DNA of 64,000 nucleotides from Canna indica (GCA_034359265.1 CP136891.1:62782001-62846000); one strand, 5' to 3'. Counted from the stretch's first letter, positions 46,001-57,523 are shown. The notes: generated by a model not told the origin, from the letters alone. Made by a program: numbers and translations.

Positions 46001-49000
46001 GAAAGCCGTTGCTGATGACGCATACCTGGGAACAGAAAAATTAAAAATTTCAAATTTCCATTTATACATTGATACATTATCTGATACATAACTCACACAC
46101 CCATACCCTCATACACACATTCATTCACACATCACAAACACACCAAGATATACATCAAAACAATTATATTTATATTGATAATTATCCACGATAGTATAAA
46201 AACAATTCAAATGCAAAATTGAAGTATCAATATCCAAACAAAATAAGTTAAACAAGTTCAATATCTCAGTAACAAGTTCAATATCCAAACAAAAAATCTC
46301 ACGATCACGATGGAGGATGGTCTGGATCATATGGCGGGGTCTGGAGTGCTTGAGTGTACACCGGCGTGGACTGACTCGAGGACGATGGATTAGATGATGC
46401 CGAAGAGATGCCTGCTTCAGGATGACCTGACATGTTGCGTAGCATAGCTTGTATATCCGCCATCATCTGACTCTGGCGCTCCATTATCTCAGTCTGACGC
46501 GCGACCGTGTCCTCTAGAGTCCTTATTCTGCTACTATGATCATAACTAGATCTAGAGGTGGACGGTCGCTCACCAGCGACCGGAGGGGTCGGTGCCCCAA
46601 GTGGCCCTAGTACGGCTCGCGCATGACCACTATCTGCGAAGCCATATACGCGGCCATGGTCCCAGCCACCTGCGGCCTCGACCCACGTTGCTGTGTCAAA
46701 GTCCTCGGGGGTACCCCCGCGCTGCACCACCGTCTGGCTGTAGGTCTCCTACTCGAGTTTGATTTTTTGTTTAATATTGATCATAAAACTTAAATTATAA
46801 ATATATAATGAATAATTTAAACAAATATATAGTTACCATAATGTATGCAGCGCGGTTGTCGATGTACTCCCCCGTCCCATGTGCTCGACGGTGAGTCCGC
46901 TCAAACCCCGCCATCGGGGAGGGTCGCTGGACAGTCCCGTCATCTGATACCATCGTCCACATTTATAAAACAAATACATTAATTAGTACACATAGTAACA
47001 AATAAAATATATAATTAAAAGATATACTTACCATACAGTTGGCGTGCACTGCAAATGCAACAGAGCCGCCGGTGTGACGCGCTGCTCCCCCTGACATACG
47101 ATTTCTAGTCGCATTCCGAGAAACCTCCTGCCATCGATCCGTCGACCATATTCCCACGAGCTGGTCCCATATATCCGGAGTAATCCAATCGGGGCCGTAT
47201 CCCCGAGTCTTCGCGATGTTAGTGGTCCCAGCTGCCCGTTGTACCTTGCCTTTGGTCCTTTGGTCCTCGGCCCATGTATAGCGAGCCTACAAAATAATAA
47301 TATCAGTACCAATATTAATCATTATGCATGTAAAAAATAATAATAATACGTGCCTCAAACTGGCGCCATAACATGTCGACGTGCTCGCTAGGCACGTGAG
47401 ACCACGTAGGCCATGTCCCGTGCATGTATCGTCGAATAGTAGAAGAAATGCTCCTCGGCACTTCTTCTTGCTCGAACCTGCACAATAAAAATAAATTTTA
47501 ATATTATATTATGATATAATGAATTTGTAATGATTCATAATTAATGATATATTACCGCTCCCCAATCACGCTAATCAATCTACGTGACTCTGTGGCTGGT
47601 GGAGGCTGCCACCTGTTCGGCCCGCGTGGCCGCCTGCGTCTGGATGTACTAGCCTCGGCAGTATCATCGGCATGAGGATCAGCAACAGGAGGATCAGCAG
47701 CATGAGTAAGTGCTGGAGACTCCGAAGCTCTCCTGCGTCGATAACCACGACCAGACATATCTGTCGAATAGACATAATCAGATTATTGTATAAATAGTAG
47801 AGATATATTTAATAAAATATATACTTTACAATTATTCCTCATCATCTGAATAATAGTCTTCGAATTCTTCCTCTTCTTCCTCTTTTTCCTCTTCTTCATC
47901 TCCAGCTTCCTCAATTTCATGATCGTCATCATCAGCATATTCAACTTCTAATTGAATTGACGTTGTGTCTGCATCCTCGAGTATTGGAATAATACGATCT
48001 ACAGCAGGAGGATCATCTTCTTGATAGAAACCATGTGTCATATCAGGTATCAGCTCATTTTCTCCTACTATCGGATCAATTTTTCCTCTACCTTTTGTCT
48101 TACAGACTACACGCCAATCTGCTCTATCTTTCTTTCGAGCCGGATACTTCGCGTAATATACTTGTTCGACTTGTGATGCCAATATAAAAGGCTCATTTGC
48201 TGTCAATTTAGATTTGTAATTAACCTCAACAAGTTTGTATTTTGGATGAACTTTCATGCCCCTTTCTGTTGTATCGAACCAATGACATCTAAATAGAATA
48301 ACTAATTTCAAGCCGAAGTAGTGCAACTCTATCACTTCTTCCACCAGTCCATAAAAATCCATATCACATTCAACATAGGTTGTCCCTTTTACACAGACCC
48401 CAGCATTCATCGTCTTCTTTGTAAATGAATATTCAACCGTGTGAAATTTATACCCATTAACAAAATATCCGCTATAGCACGACACAAGTCACGACGGTCC
48501 ACTAACAAACTCAAATATTCTTTCATCTATTTCAGCTCTGTGATCTTTGTTGTAAGTCTGAATCCAAGTAGGGAAATCACGATTCCGTAATCTCTCCAAT
48601 TCTTCATCGTTGTGAATAGAGTATTTTTGCACCATCTCAATGTCAAATATTTCAATGAATTGTTCAATCTCTGGACAATTGAGTAATACATACAAGTGTG
48701 CCAAATGATACTCTTCCTCCCTTAAGTGTTGAGATGGACGAGAACCAAAAGCACGACCAGAGTGACAAAATATATTTAAACGTCCATCTGAATGTCGAAC
48801 ACCCCCGTCGTCGTTACGTGGAAGACGATCAAATCTTGTTTGTACTGTCGATTCAAAGTAAAATGAGCAGAATGTTGAAATTTCTTGGATGATATACGAT
48901 TCAGATATTGATCCTTCAACAGCTGCGGTGTTCTTTACTTTTTTCTTCAGACGATTCATGTATCTTTCAAATAAGTACATCCACCGATATTGAACGGGGC

Positions 49001-52000
49001 CACCAACTCGTGCCTCGTATGCCAAGTGTATCGGTAGATGCTCCATCGAGGGAAAAACTGCAGGAGGGAAAAACTGCTCCAGCTTGCATATGATTTCAAC
49101 AATATTATTTTTAAGTGTTGACATATCTTCGACTCGAAGGACATTTGCACAGATGTTTCTAAAAAACATACTTAATTCAGTCAACGGACCCCAAATATCA
49201 TCAGGTAGAAGATCTCAAAATGCGATCGGAAGTAATCTCTGCATGAATACATGACAATCATGGCTCTTCATCCCTAATATTTTGCAATCATCGACGTTCA
49301 CACATCGAGATAAGTTTGAAGCATATCCATCGAGTAATCTGAGTTCTTTTACCCATTGACAAACATCTTTGATCTGTTATTTATTTAACACATATGGGGC
49401 CTTCGGTTTCAAATATCGTCCGTTGACCTCTTGTAACTCCAACTCTGGTCTTTTACAAAGTATTTTCATATCATGTCGGGCTTTGACATTATCTTTAGTT
49501 TTTCCGGAAATATCCATCAAAGTGTTGAAAATATTATCAAACACATTTTTTTCAATGTGCATGACATCTAAATTATGTCGAATCAAGAATGAACTCCAAT
49601 AGGGCAATTCCCAAAAGATACTTTTTTTTACCCAGTTATATGTTTGGCCAAAACCTGACACTCTTTCATTGCGACCAAATACTATATCTGGAAGTGCTGA
49701 AACACGTGCTAACATTTGTTCACCAGACAACATCGGTGGTGGCCCATCTCTTTCGACTCTGCCCTTAGTAAATTTATTACGATTCCTTCGATACTGATGA
49801 TTAACCGGTAGGAATCGACGATGACAATCAAAGAATGAGATTTTTCGTCCGTTCTGAAGACTGATTGATTTAGAGTGTTCCATACAATACGGACAAGAGA
49901 GTCGGCCGTGAATGCTCCAACCAGACAACATGCCGTACGCCGGGAAATCATTGATTGTCCACAAGACCGCGGCCTTTAAATTGAAGTTTTGCTTCCGATG
50001 ACAATCACAAGTGACAGCTCCCTCCACAATGTTTTCAATTCATCTATCAAGGGTCTGAGAAATATGTCAATTTCTTTTCGCGGACCCTTAGGACCCAGAA
50101 TAATCATCGAAAGATAAATAAATTCATCTTTCATGCACATTGACTGTGGCAAATTATAAACTGTCAGCAGCACTGGCCAAACTAAATAAGGAGTTGCAAA
50201 ATGTCCAAACGGATTAAAACCATCTGTGCACAATCTCAATCTGATATTTCTAGTATCCCTAGCAAATGAAGGATAACATGTATCCAAATATTTCTATGCT
50301 TCACTGTCAGATGGATGAGTCATTACTGTATCATCACGACTTCTTGCATGCCAACTCATGTAGGGGGCTATCTTTTCCGACATGAATAATCTTTGAAGCC
50401 TCGGTGTTAGTCGAAAATACCGAAGCACCTTAAACGGGATATTTTTTTGTCGAACCGATTTCTTCTCCTTATAACGAGGATGTTGACATACAGGGCATTT
50501 ATCCAACTGCACATTTTCTTTATAATATAAAATGCAGTTATTTTGGCACGCGTGTATTTTTTTCGTACCCAAGCCCCAATTTTCTCATTAGCTTTTTAGT
50601 CTTATAAAAAGTTGGCTCAAACTTGTTATCAGTAGGCAGCATTCCATTAATCAATCCTGTATTTCGATCATACGCAACCCCGCTGATATTACAATCGGTC
50701 TTAATATTTAGGAGTTGTGTCATTGCTGACAACCTAGTGTATTTAGGACAATTCTCACACAAAGGTTCATCGACAGCTTTCAACATCTCGTAAAATTCTG
50801 CAGCTTCTTTATTCGGCAATTCAATCTCTACCGCAGTTTGTACTTCTGTGATATCAATCGCTGTAGTATCTGGTGGGACTGATGTCTGAGTAACTGGCCG
50901 ATCAATATTATCATTCAGGTGGAATTGACCCCCAAGACTATCAAGTATCATAGTTCTATAGGGATTACATTGACTGGATAAAGAAGCACCAGCAGAGGAA
51001 GATTCACCCTATGTCTGAACGACAGGATTGCTCGATGTCCCGACTTCGCGTGACTCCCCGTGACAAGTCCATAGAAAATATCTTGGTGCAAATCCTTTGC
51101 TATATAGATGCAGAGTGACAGTCTCCCGATCCAAAAATCGTCCATTCGAACAAATGCGGCACGGACATCGGATTTGATCACCGATGCTAACGAAATTCCA
51201 ATTCGAATAGGCGAAATTTAGGAAGTGCGTTACGCCTAATCGAAACTCATTTGTTAAAGCTCCACGATCAAGACGTCGGTACATCCAACTTCGATCAGCC
51301 GACATGATTCTGTCAATCAATGACAATTTCTTTGGTTAATGTCTTTAGGTGAGATTGTCCTATTCCATTCGGGATTTATGTTATTTATATTGCACTAAGT
51401 ACTTATTTTAACCGTTAACTTCATTCTAAATTTTGGCAGCATCTCCCTATAGTTCTCCGAATACGCATATCATCTGGGCGCGTACCAGAGAACAAGAGAG
51501 ATATTGCCGAAATTTAGAATAATTAGTTAACAGTTAAAATAAAAATGTAAGTGCAGTACAAATAACTATATTCCCAAATTGTCCAATCAGGGACAATTCA
51601 AGAATTGTACGTCGTATAAAAGATCATCTACTTCTTTTACACGAACATACAATCCCCGAACGGATCTAAGGTTTTGCTAAATCATATCCGACTCGTCGAT
51701 GCGTACGTGAAACATATCAACTCGTCGGATGGATGATTATTTTCTAAATGTTTCGAGACAGTTCGAGTCCATATTGGACAATTCTGACACGAGTCCAAAT
51801 TCGACGATTTCGGCAAGAGTCCGAAGTGGACGATTCCGGCGCGCGTCCGAAGTGGACAATTCCGAAATTAATCTAAACCCTAATAATTAATCTAACAAAT
51901 TAAACAATTAATCTAAATAATTAATTAAATAATTAATTAACAATTAATTAACAATTAAAAAATATATATTAATCTACAAATTCCGGTGCCGGAGTCAGGT

Positions 52001-55000
52001 GGACTCCGGCTCTGGCGTACAGTGGCCGGACACACTGTCCGGCCACTGTACAAGGTCCGGCGGCGACCATCGGCCGACCACCGCCGGCCGAAACCCTATT
52101 TTTAGGGTTTCGGTCGGATTTCCCGCCGGTCGCAACGGGAAGAGACGGCCGGCCGACGATGTATACCTGACAGTGTCGGCAGCAGCGGGAGGAGGAAGAG
52201 GCGTCGTCGGCGTCGGTAGCGGCGGCGAGAGGCGGGAGGAGGAGGCGGCGGCGGCAGCAGCGGGAGGAAGAAGGGTCGGGCGCGATCGCGTGCCCTATAT
52301 AAACTTATCAGCAACGGCTCACTCGCCCGTTAGAAAGCCGTTGCTAATAAGTTATCATCAGCAACGGCTCACTTGTCCGTTAGAAAGCCGTTGCTGATAA
52401 TTAAAATCATCAGCAACGGCTCGCGTGTCCGTTAGAAAGCCGTTGCAAATAGCAACGACTTAAGCGGCCGTTGCTGATAGCCATTGCTGAAGACTCAATT
52501 TCTAGTAGTGATTAATACCCGAAGAGAGGCAATCAGTGCATTTTAAAAATCCATAAGCAGATGATGAAGAGACAATACTATTTTTATGTATCTGATATCG
52601 ATCCAAATTACCCTATCCTCATTGGGCTGTATAGGCAATTGAATGCTTGTGATTTTACCCCAAAGAATACTGCCGCACATTGTAAGGCCAATCAAAGAAT
52701 TACCAACAGTGACCATGAAGCAAAATATACACAAGAGAATTAATATTGACAAAATTAATATTAAAGAAGGTAGAATTAATAGCAATTGGCATATCAAATA
52801 ACCAAGAATCATTAAGAAAAAAAACATTGCTACAATTACTAATAAGGGACTTGAAACCAAACTTTAAATTATCAAAAGCACGGGACATAAACTTCCATGC
52901 ATAAGAACAATGCAAATATCTATTACCGTTGAAGTTATTAAGAGGAGGGTATTTATTTTTAACCAACTTCAACCATAAAGAAGGAAAATCACTTAAATAG
53001 TTAAAAAGCCTTTTAACTTGCAAAGAGATGGATTTAATTCTTAGGTCTTGAATACCAAGCCTTTCATGATCCTTAGGCAAAGTAAGGATATCCCAGCTTA
53101 TAAGATGTAAACCTTTCTTATAAGGAGAATTATTCCACAGAAATTTTTTAATCCTGGATTTTATTTCCTTACAAAGATCATTATTAATCCAAGTAACAAC
53201 TATAGTATAAACAGGAATAGAATTTATAATTGATTTGATAAGGACCAGTTTACCTGCTTGAGAAAGCATATTAGCTTTCTAATTACTAAGTCTAGAATCA
53301 ATATAAGTAAGCAAATGATCATGAGTTTTAGGAGGGGGTCTCTTTTTAGATTACTTACGAGTAGTAGTTAAAGGGAGAGTAAAAATTATTCTCTTTTGAA
53401 TTAATTCCTTGTGTTATGTGTACATATTTTACTCCCTTAAAATTTCATGGTTTAGTATTACCTTCGTAATTGGATTGAATATTAACCTAATGAGAGGTAT
53501 GTTAAACTTTTTATCCCTTAGAAATCCCGAATATTCAATTTTCGCATGTAGTTTTTTTTATTTCATCTAACTTTTCCTTGTATAAACACTCTAAGTAATT
53601 TTAGATCAAGTTTAGATAGGGGTGAGCAGGTCTTACATAGGGGTAAATGGGTTCAAATATCTTGTATTTTTTATGATACCTGAATCATATCTTATATAGG
53701 ATCGATTCCTAAGTTATGGATCTGTACCCTCTCCTGTTGGGACCAGAAATCGGACCATACTCGAAACATGTGGTGTGGTACAGGTTCCGAGTATCATATT
53801 GAAATTTGTTCATTTACAAGTTCCAAAGTACAGGTTCCAGAGTACATGTTTCGAGTACCTTCTTGGAACATATTTGTTTACATGTTCTAGGGTAAAGGTT
53901 ACGGGTACTATGTTGGAACCTGTAAATGAACACGTTCCAACAAGATACTCGAAATTTGTAAATGAACAAGTTCAGGGTACATATTTCGGGTACCGGTTTT
54001 GATTTCGATTCTGGGTACTCGATGTGTTGGACCCGAAACCAAAACTGATTTTAAATGGTTCCTTATTTTTTATTCCGGACCTTACTCGAATTTAGTTCGA
54101 AACTATCTAGAATCTACCTGATCGGGTAGGTTTCAATAGATTCTAGGTCTATCCGGTACCCATGCACACCCTTAAATTTACACGACCAAACTTGATTCAA
54201 TCATATCGAATTTAACTCCAATCCAACTTGACTCGGCCAATCTAATACATCATCCTCAAAGATATTGATTCATTCTCTTAGTAATATTCTTCTCTTAAAA
54301 TTTTACCCTTAGAAATTTTAAACCTCAAAAAATGACATCACGTCACATGTATACCTTTGATATTAACACAAACTAATTAGTTAGAAGGATAGCATGATCC
54401 ATATAAAATAATATATAATTCTATTGATAAATTTTAAATAAGAAAAATGAATTTTCCTCCCTTATCATTCCCCTTGTGTTCCTTTTTATGTCATTTTCCT
54501 CTATCTCCCTTAATAAGAAAAAACTCCCTTTGATGAATTCGTGAAAATGATTTGGATAATTGAAGTAGAAAATTGATTAATTAGATATCGAAATATTTTT
54601 TAAGATTGCAATTGAAAAGAAGTTGAATTGTTCTTTGAAGTTCAATTGAATTAAACAATAGCGATTATCAATTAGAAACATATATTATAGTACCCTCATT
54701 TATTCCCTGTATCAATAATATATCAGATGTTATATAATATGTTGTATAATAAGCCTTGGTGTAGGTACTATCATTATCTCCGACTTAAGTATTTCAATTA
54801 TACTAATAGTTGAGGCATATAAAATTAATGGACTAATTATCTCATCAAACGAATTGTAATAAATAATATCATAATAGAATCTAGTCTTAAACATGGTAAA
54901 AGAACCTACGTGAAAAAATATTGTCGAAAGGTGAGATGAAACCACTACTAAATTAGACCTCACATACCTTCAATTTGGGTTTGTGATTTTCACCAGGGCC

Positions 55001-57523
55001 GGCTCTACCCTTTGGTCAAAAAAGCTATTGCCTTAGGCTCCAAAATTTTAGGCCTCCAAGTACTTGAATTGATTGTTGAATATTATATTTATTTTATTAT
55101 AAATTAAGGCATCAAATAAATTATTTAATTTTTATAATCATTTTTCTCTCATTTTCATTAATTGGTCCACTATTATTTTATCAATTTCAAACTTTCCTAT
55201 ATTTTCTCTCGACCAATCTAATTTTTTTACTTATTTTTTTTGTAATACATCATTACTTAATTCCCCTATCAACTAAAAAGTAATTCTAATTAATATACTT
55301 GATTAATTTTATATAAAAAAATTTTGACTAATTAAACATTAACGGTCAATTAAAGCTAATTAGGCAAAACAAACGTATGCACACATCTTTTTATCAAATA
55401 AATTAAATAGATATTTGAATTTTGACATATTGTTACTTTCATCAATTGACAAAAGAAAAAAAAAAAGTCAATGAGCACACATGCTAGGGGTGAGTAGATC
55501 TGAATACCCTGTATTTTTTATGATACTTGGACGGTTGAACTCTACCCTATATATAGGACTGCTTCCTAGTTTTGGACCCGGATCCCACATTGTTGGAACC
55601 TGCAATCAGACCTTACCTGGAACTTGTGGTGTAGTGCAGGTTTCAGATACCCTGTTGGAACTTGTAAATGATTTCCAGGGTATAAGTTTCGGGCACCCTG
55701 TTGGAATCTGTTCATTTACAAGTTTCAGGGTACAGGTTTCGGTTCCAAGTTCTGGGTACCCAATGTGTTGGACCTAGAACTAGAACTAGTTTTAACTAAC
55801 TCCTTAAGTTTTATCCAGGATCCTACTCGAATTTAATTCGGATCTATCCGCAATCTACCCGATCGGGTAGGTTCTAATCGGTTCCGGGTCAACTCGGTAC
55901 CCATGTACACCCCTAATACATACAAATCTTTAATTAAGTAACAACGCTCATGTCATCTTCAATTGAGACCAATGGTGCAGGGGCGATCCGTCCATTAGGC
56001 CCAAAAAGCATCATCTTAAGATTTTGTCTTATGCCACAATATCTCTTAAGCCGCACCTGATTTGCTCTATATATATAAAACTTGAGTTAAATCTTGACGA
56101 AGATATCAAGACATAGGTAGATAAGATTGTAGTACTTCAGCGGGTGTATTATACCTTATGCCTAAACATTATTATTAGGCTAGTGTATAAAATTGATTGA
56201 TCAATTATCTCGTCTAGCAAGTTAACCTATATATATTATATAGGTAAATATATCAGTTATTTAATTAGTCTAATTATGAAGTCGTAGCTAATTCTAATTT
56301 TACTACTTAGTATACCTCTCTTCTTAAACAAAGTTTCTAATGAATGATAATTACATCGGATTGCAAGTGAAACAATTAACCATGGAATTATTTATATGTT
56401 AATTTTTGGTTAAACATTTCAACTTAGATCTTTTGATGTGATACATAACCACGTGAAGTATTATTTACTGTAGCCTGTTTGCTTTCTAGAGAATTGAAAT
56501 GTTGACATTCCTTAATTTTAATTGAGATGAGAGTTTATAAAGCTTAATTACATTAAATATTTTTATTAAAATGTATGATATTAATTCGAATTTCTTCACT
56601 AATTTTTAGCCCTAGCATGCTAATATCAACTTACTTCAAAATATAAGTAAATAAAAAAAATCAATGTTGAAAGATATTATTGAATAGTATCACAAAAAAA
56701 TAGGTATGCTATTACTTTCGTTGAGGTTGAGTAGCCCTACACCAAATAAGAAAATAATTAGACCACTAGTAATAGTATTTCATTTCTAATTTATTTTTGT
56801 CAATCAAATAGCTCTTATTATGTAATACTTTCATTTAGTTTCATAAAACTTGCTAATGAGTTAGTTATTAATTGAATATTTTTTTTTATATTATAGTAAT
56901 AACTATTACCCTAAATATTTTTTACTATAAATTTAGAAAAAAAATTATATATACATCGTTATAATCAACTTTGTATTGTGGGTACATGACTGTTTTTTTC
57001 ATTATACTATTAAATGTCAATTTATATGTATATAGCATGCTTATGACATTAGGTTTTATGCAGATATCGAGCTATCACTAGTGCTTACTATCGAGGAGCT
57101 CTTGGTGCAATGCTTGTTTACGACATTACGAAACGATCAACATTTGATCATGTTGCAAGATGGATCGATGAGCTTAGAGCAAACGCTGATAACTCAATCA
57201 TTGTCATGCTCATTGGGAACAAGTCGGATTTGACTGACAAGAGGGCGGTGTCCACTGCTGATGTCGTTGAGTTCGCTGAGGAGCAAGGGCTCTTCTTCTC
57301 GGAGGCATCGGCTTGTAGCGGTGAGAATGTGGAAAGTGCATTTCTTATACTTTTGGAGGAAATCTATGCAATGGTGTCTAAGAAGGCATTGGAGTGTGAC
57401 GAGGCAAAAAGGATTAATGGTGACAATATTGATGTCTTGAGTTTGAGAGGGACCAAATTGGATGTCTCGATGATGGAAACCAGTGCTATGAGAAAAGAAA
57501 CACAATGTGCTAATTGCTTGTGA
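43030..57523 (+). CDS. RABA3: Rab11-class small GTPase, RABA3-like, two exons
   Basis: Exons 43030-43280 and 57064-57523 (251 + 460 bases) give 236 residues; codon 84 (Arg) is split by the intron, AG/GTACGT donor and TTTATGCAG acceptor. RABA proteins control vesicle traffic between trans-Golgi network, plasma membrane and cell plate. Seen: P-loop GDSGVGKT (30-37), switch I STIGVEFQ (54-61), [10 protein letters not shown] (77-86), NKSD (136-139), EASA (164-167). The catalytic Gln (82) and P-loop residues are intact. The acidic N-terminal extension, total length and variable tail suit RABA3 better than RABA1, 2 or 4; subclass is inferred. The C-terminus is CANCL, an atypical spacing of prenylation cysteines. 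Exon 1 is GC-rich and exon 2 AT-rich. The 13.8-kb intron is full of transposons, yet frame and splice sites are intact, so the gene looks functional. Confidence 0.92.
44846..45621 (-). mobile_element. Outer left-end fragment of CACTA-3 with TNPA exon 5 tail
   Basis: Subterminal repeats (44865-45155), 3' untranslated region, then the last 194 bases of TNPA exon 5 in minus orientation (stop near 45428, sequence [20 protein letters not shown] in reverse). It breaks off at CATTATCTCA and a fresh CACTACTAGAAA begins at 45622. Confidence 0.9.
45640..46015. repeat. Inner left subterminal repeats of CACTA-3
   Basis: ATCAGCAACGGC / GCCGTTGCTGAT motifs including an internal duplication of a CAGCAACGGCCGCTYGGGCC unit at 45756-45835. 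Confidence 0.88.
46305..47758 (-). pseudogene. TNPA-like gene of CACTA-3, five exons, one lost acceptor
   Basis: Minus-strand exons: 47758-47556, 47477-47354, 47286-47032, 46956-46837, 46748-46305. Phases agree and give about 381 residues. The ATG at 47758 starts [20 protein letters not shown] and follows a good acceptor (ATTCGACAG). Exon 5 keeps the coiled-coil-like [20 protein letters not shown]. No stop interrupts the exons. Exon 3 is 63 bases shorter than in CACTA-2, in frame, losing the AWEAISRARYN region. The acceptor before exon 4 is TGG where other copies have TAG, so intron 3 probably cannot be spliced normally. Intron 2 has a GC donor. In En/Spm the matching protein binds the subterminal repeats; that role is inferred here. 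Confidence 0.82.
47832..51326 (-). pseudogene. TNPD-like transposase of CACTA-3, full length, several breaks
   Basis: Same domain order as in CACTA-1 and complete to the C-terminus: N-terminal domain from 51326 ([20 protein letters not shown]), Transposase_21 (about 50800-49620), DUF4218 (49600-48500), DUF4216 (48485-48150, [20 protein letters not shown] and [18 protein letters not shown]), then a very acidic tail ([20 protein letters not shown]) ending at 47832. Breaks: TAG near 51010, one-base insertion near 50560, TAG near 50289, a 4-base deletion near 50026, TAA at 49377, TGA near 49215 and TGA near 48487. TNPA follows after 75 bases on the same strand, as expected if TNPD lies in TNPA intron 1. 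Confidence 0.92.
51355..51597 (-). repeat. Hairpin upstream of TNPD in CACTA-3
   Basis: Arms about 51355-51466 and 51480-51597. The left arm carries AACCGTTAACTTCATTCTAA (subfamily B-like in part) against TTAGAATAATTAGTTAACAG on the right, so a few bases no longer pair. The upper stem is well kept. Confidence 0.85.
51765..51862. repeat. TCC-type tandem repeats of CACTA-3
   Basis: Four units such as GAGTCCGAAGTGGACGATTC at about 27-base spacing, as in CACTA-1. Confidence 0.75.
52018..52050. repeat. Perfect 15-bp-arm palindrome
   Basis: TACAGTGGCCGGACA, spacer CAC, TGTCCGGCCACTGTA. Both arms match perfectly. It lies between the TCC repeats and the leader exon. Confidence 0.92.
52167..52300 (-). 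promoter_or_regulatory. CACTA-3 promoter and leader exon
   Basis: Minus-strand TATA box GTTTATATAGGG (about 52302-52291), GC-rich leader, and donor CAG followed by GTATAC with the exon edge at 52167. Subterminal repeats occupy 52305-52495. Confidence 0.58.
52305..52495. repeat. CACTA-3 right subterminal repeats
   Basis: Paired ATCAGCAACGGCT / GCCGTTGCTGAT motifs around CCGTTAGAAAG, nearly identical to 4155-4392 of CACTA-1. Confidence 0.88.
53617..54174. mobile_element. hAT-type MITE copy 2, 558 bp
   Basis: It starts TAGGGGTGAGCAGG and ends CATGCACACCCTTA. Flanks AGTTTAGA (53609-53616) and AATTTACA (54175-54182) match at six of eight positions. Body of GGTTCC / GTTGGAACC repeats as in copy 1. 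Confidence 0.83.
54183..55484. other. Unassigned intronic sequence
   Basis: AT-rich. 54985-55080 (GGCCGGCTCTACCCTTTGGT... TTAGGCTCCAAAATTTTAGG) looks like a small fragment of a common plant repeat. No coding sequence. Confidence 0.4.
55485..55915. mobile_element. hAT-type MITE copy 3, 431 bp
   Basis: It starts TAGGGGTGAGTAGATC and ends CATGTACACCCCTA. Flanks ACACATGC (55477-55484) and ATACATAC (55916-55923) match at six of eight positions. Same internal motifs. Confidence 0.82.
55924..57063. other. Last part of the Rab intron
   Basis: AT-rich. A further GGCCCAAAAAGCATC repeat fragment lies near 55990-56050. The T-rich tract before TTTATGCAG (57055-57063) serves as the acceptor. No other feature seen. 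Confidence 0.5.

Larger units (their letters stand above)
44846..52510 (-). mobile_element. CACTA-3, full-length hybrid element, 7665 bp, ATT duplication (subfamily A)
   Basis: The left end CACTACTAGAAAAATGGGC at 44846 and right end AATTTCTAGTAGTG at 52510 are flanked by ATT (44843-44845, 52511-52513). It contains TNPA-like and TNPD genes on the minus strand, leader exon and TATA box near the right end, and subterminal repeats at both ends. Unusually a second complete left terminus begins at 45622, inside the TNPA last exon of the outer copy. It is in the LINE in the Rab intron. Confidence 0.92.
43812..53340 (-). pseudogene. 5'-truncated LINE in the Rab intron, split by CACTA-3
   Basis: The minus-strand upper piece (53340-52511) encodes the end of the reverse transcriptase region: LSN, stop, [58 protein letters not shown]. 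The lower piece (44845-43812) has the zinc-binding zf-RVT region ([38 protein letters not shown]) and an RNase H ([48 protein letters not shown]). It ends in an A-rich stretch near 43850-43812. The start within RT is the usual LINE 5' truncation. Without CACTA-3 it is about 1.86 kb. Confidence 0.85.
43281..57063 (+). other. Intron 1 of the Rab gene, 13,783 bp, built from transposons
   Basis: Contents in order: unassigned sequence (43281-43810), antisense LINE pieces with CACTA-3 between them (43812-53340), MITE copy 2 (53617-54174), unassigned AT-rich sequence (54183-55484), MITE copy 3 (55485-55915), then AT-rich sequence to the acceptor. The position between Arg84 halves is the only intron. 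Confidence 0.85.
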
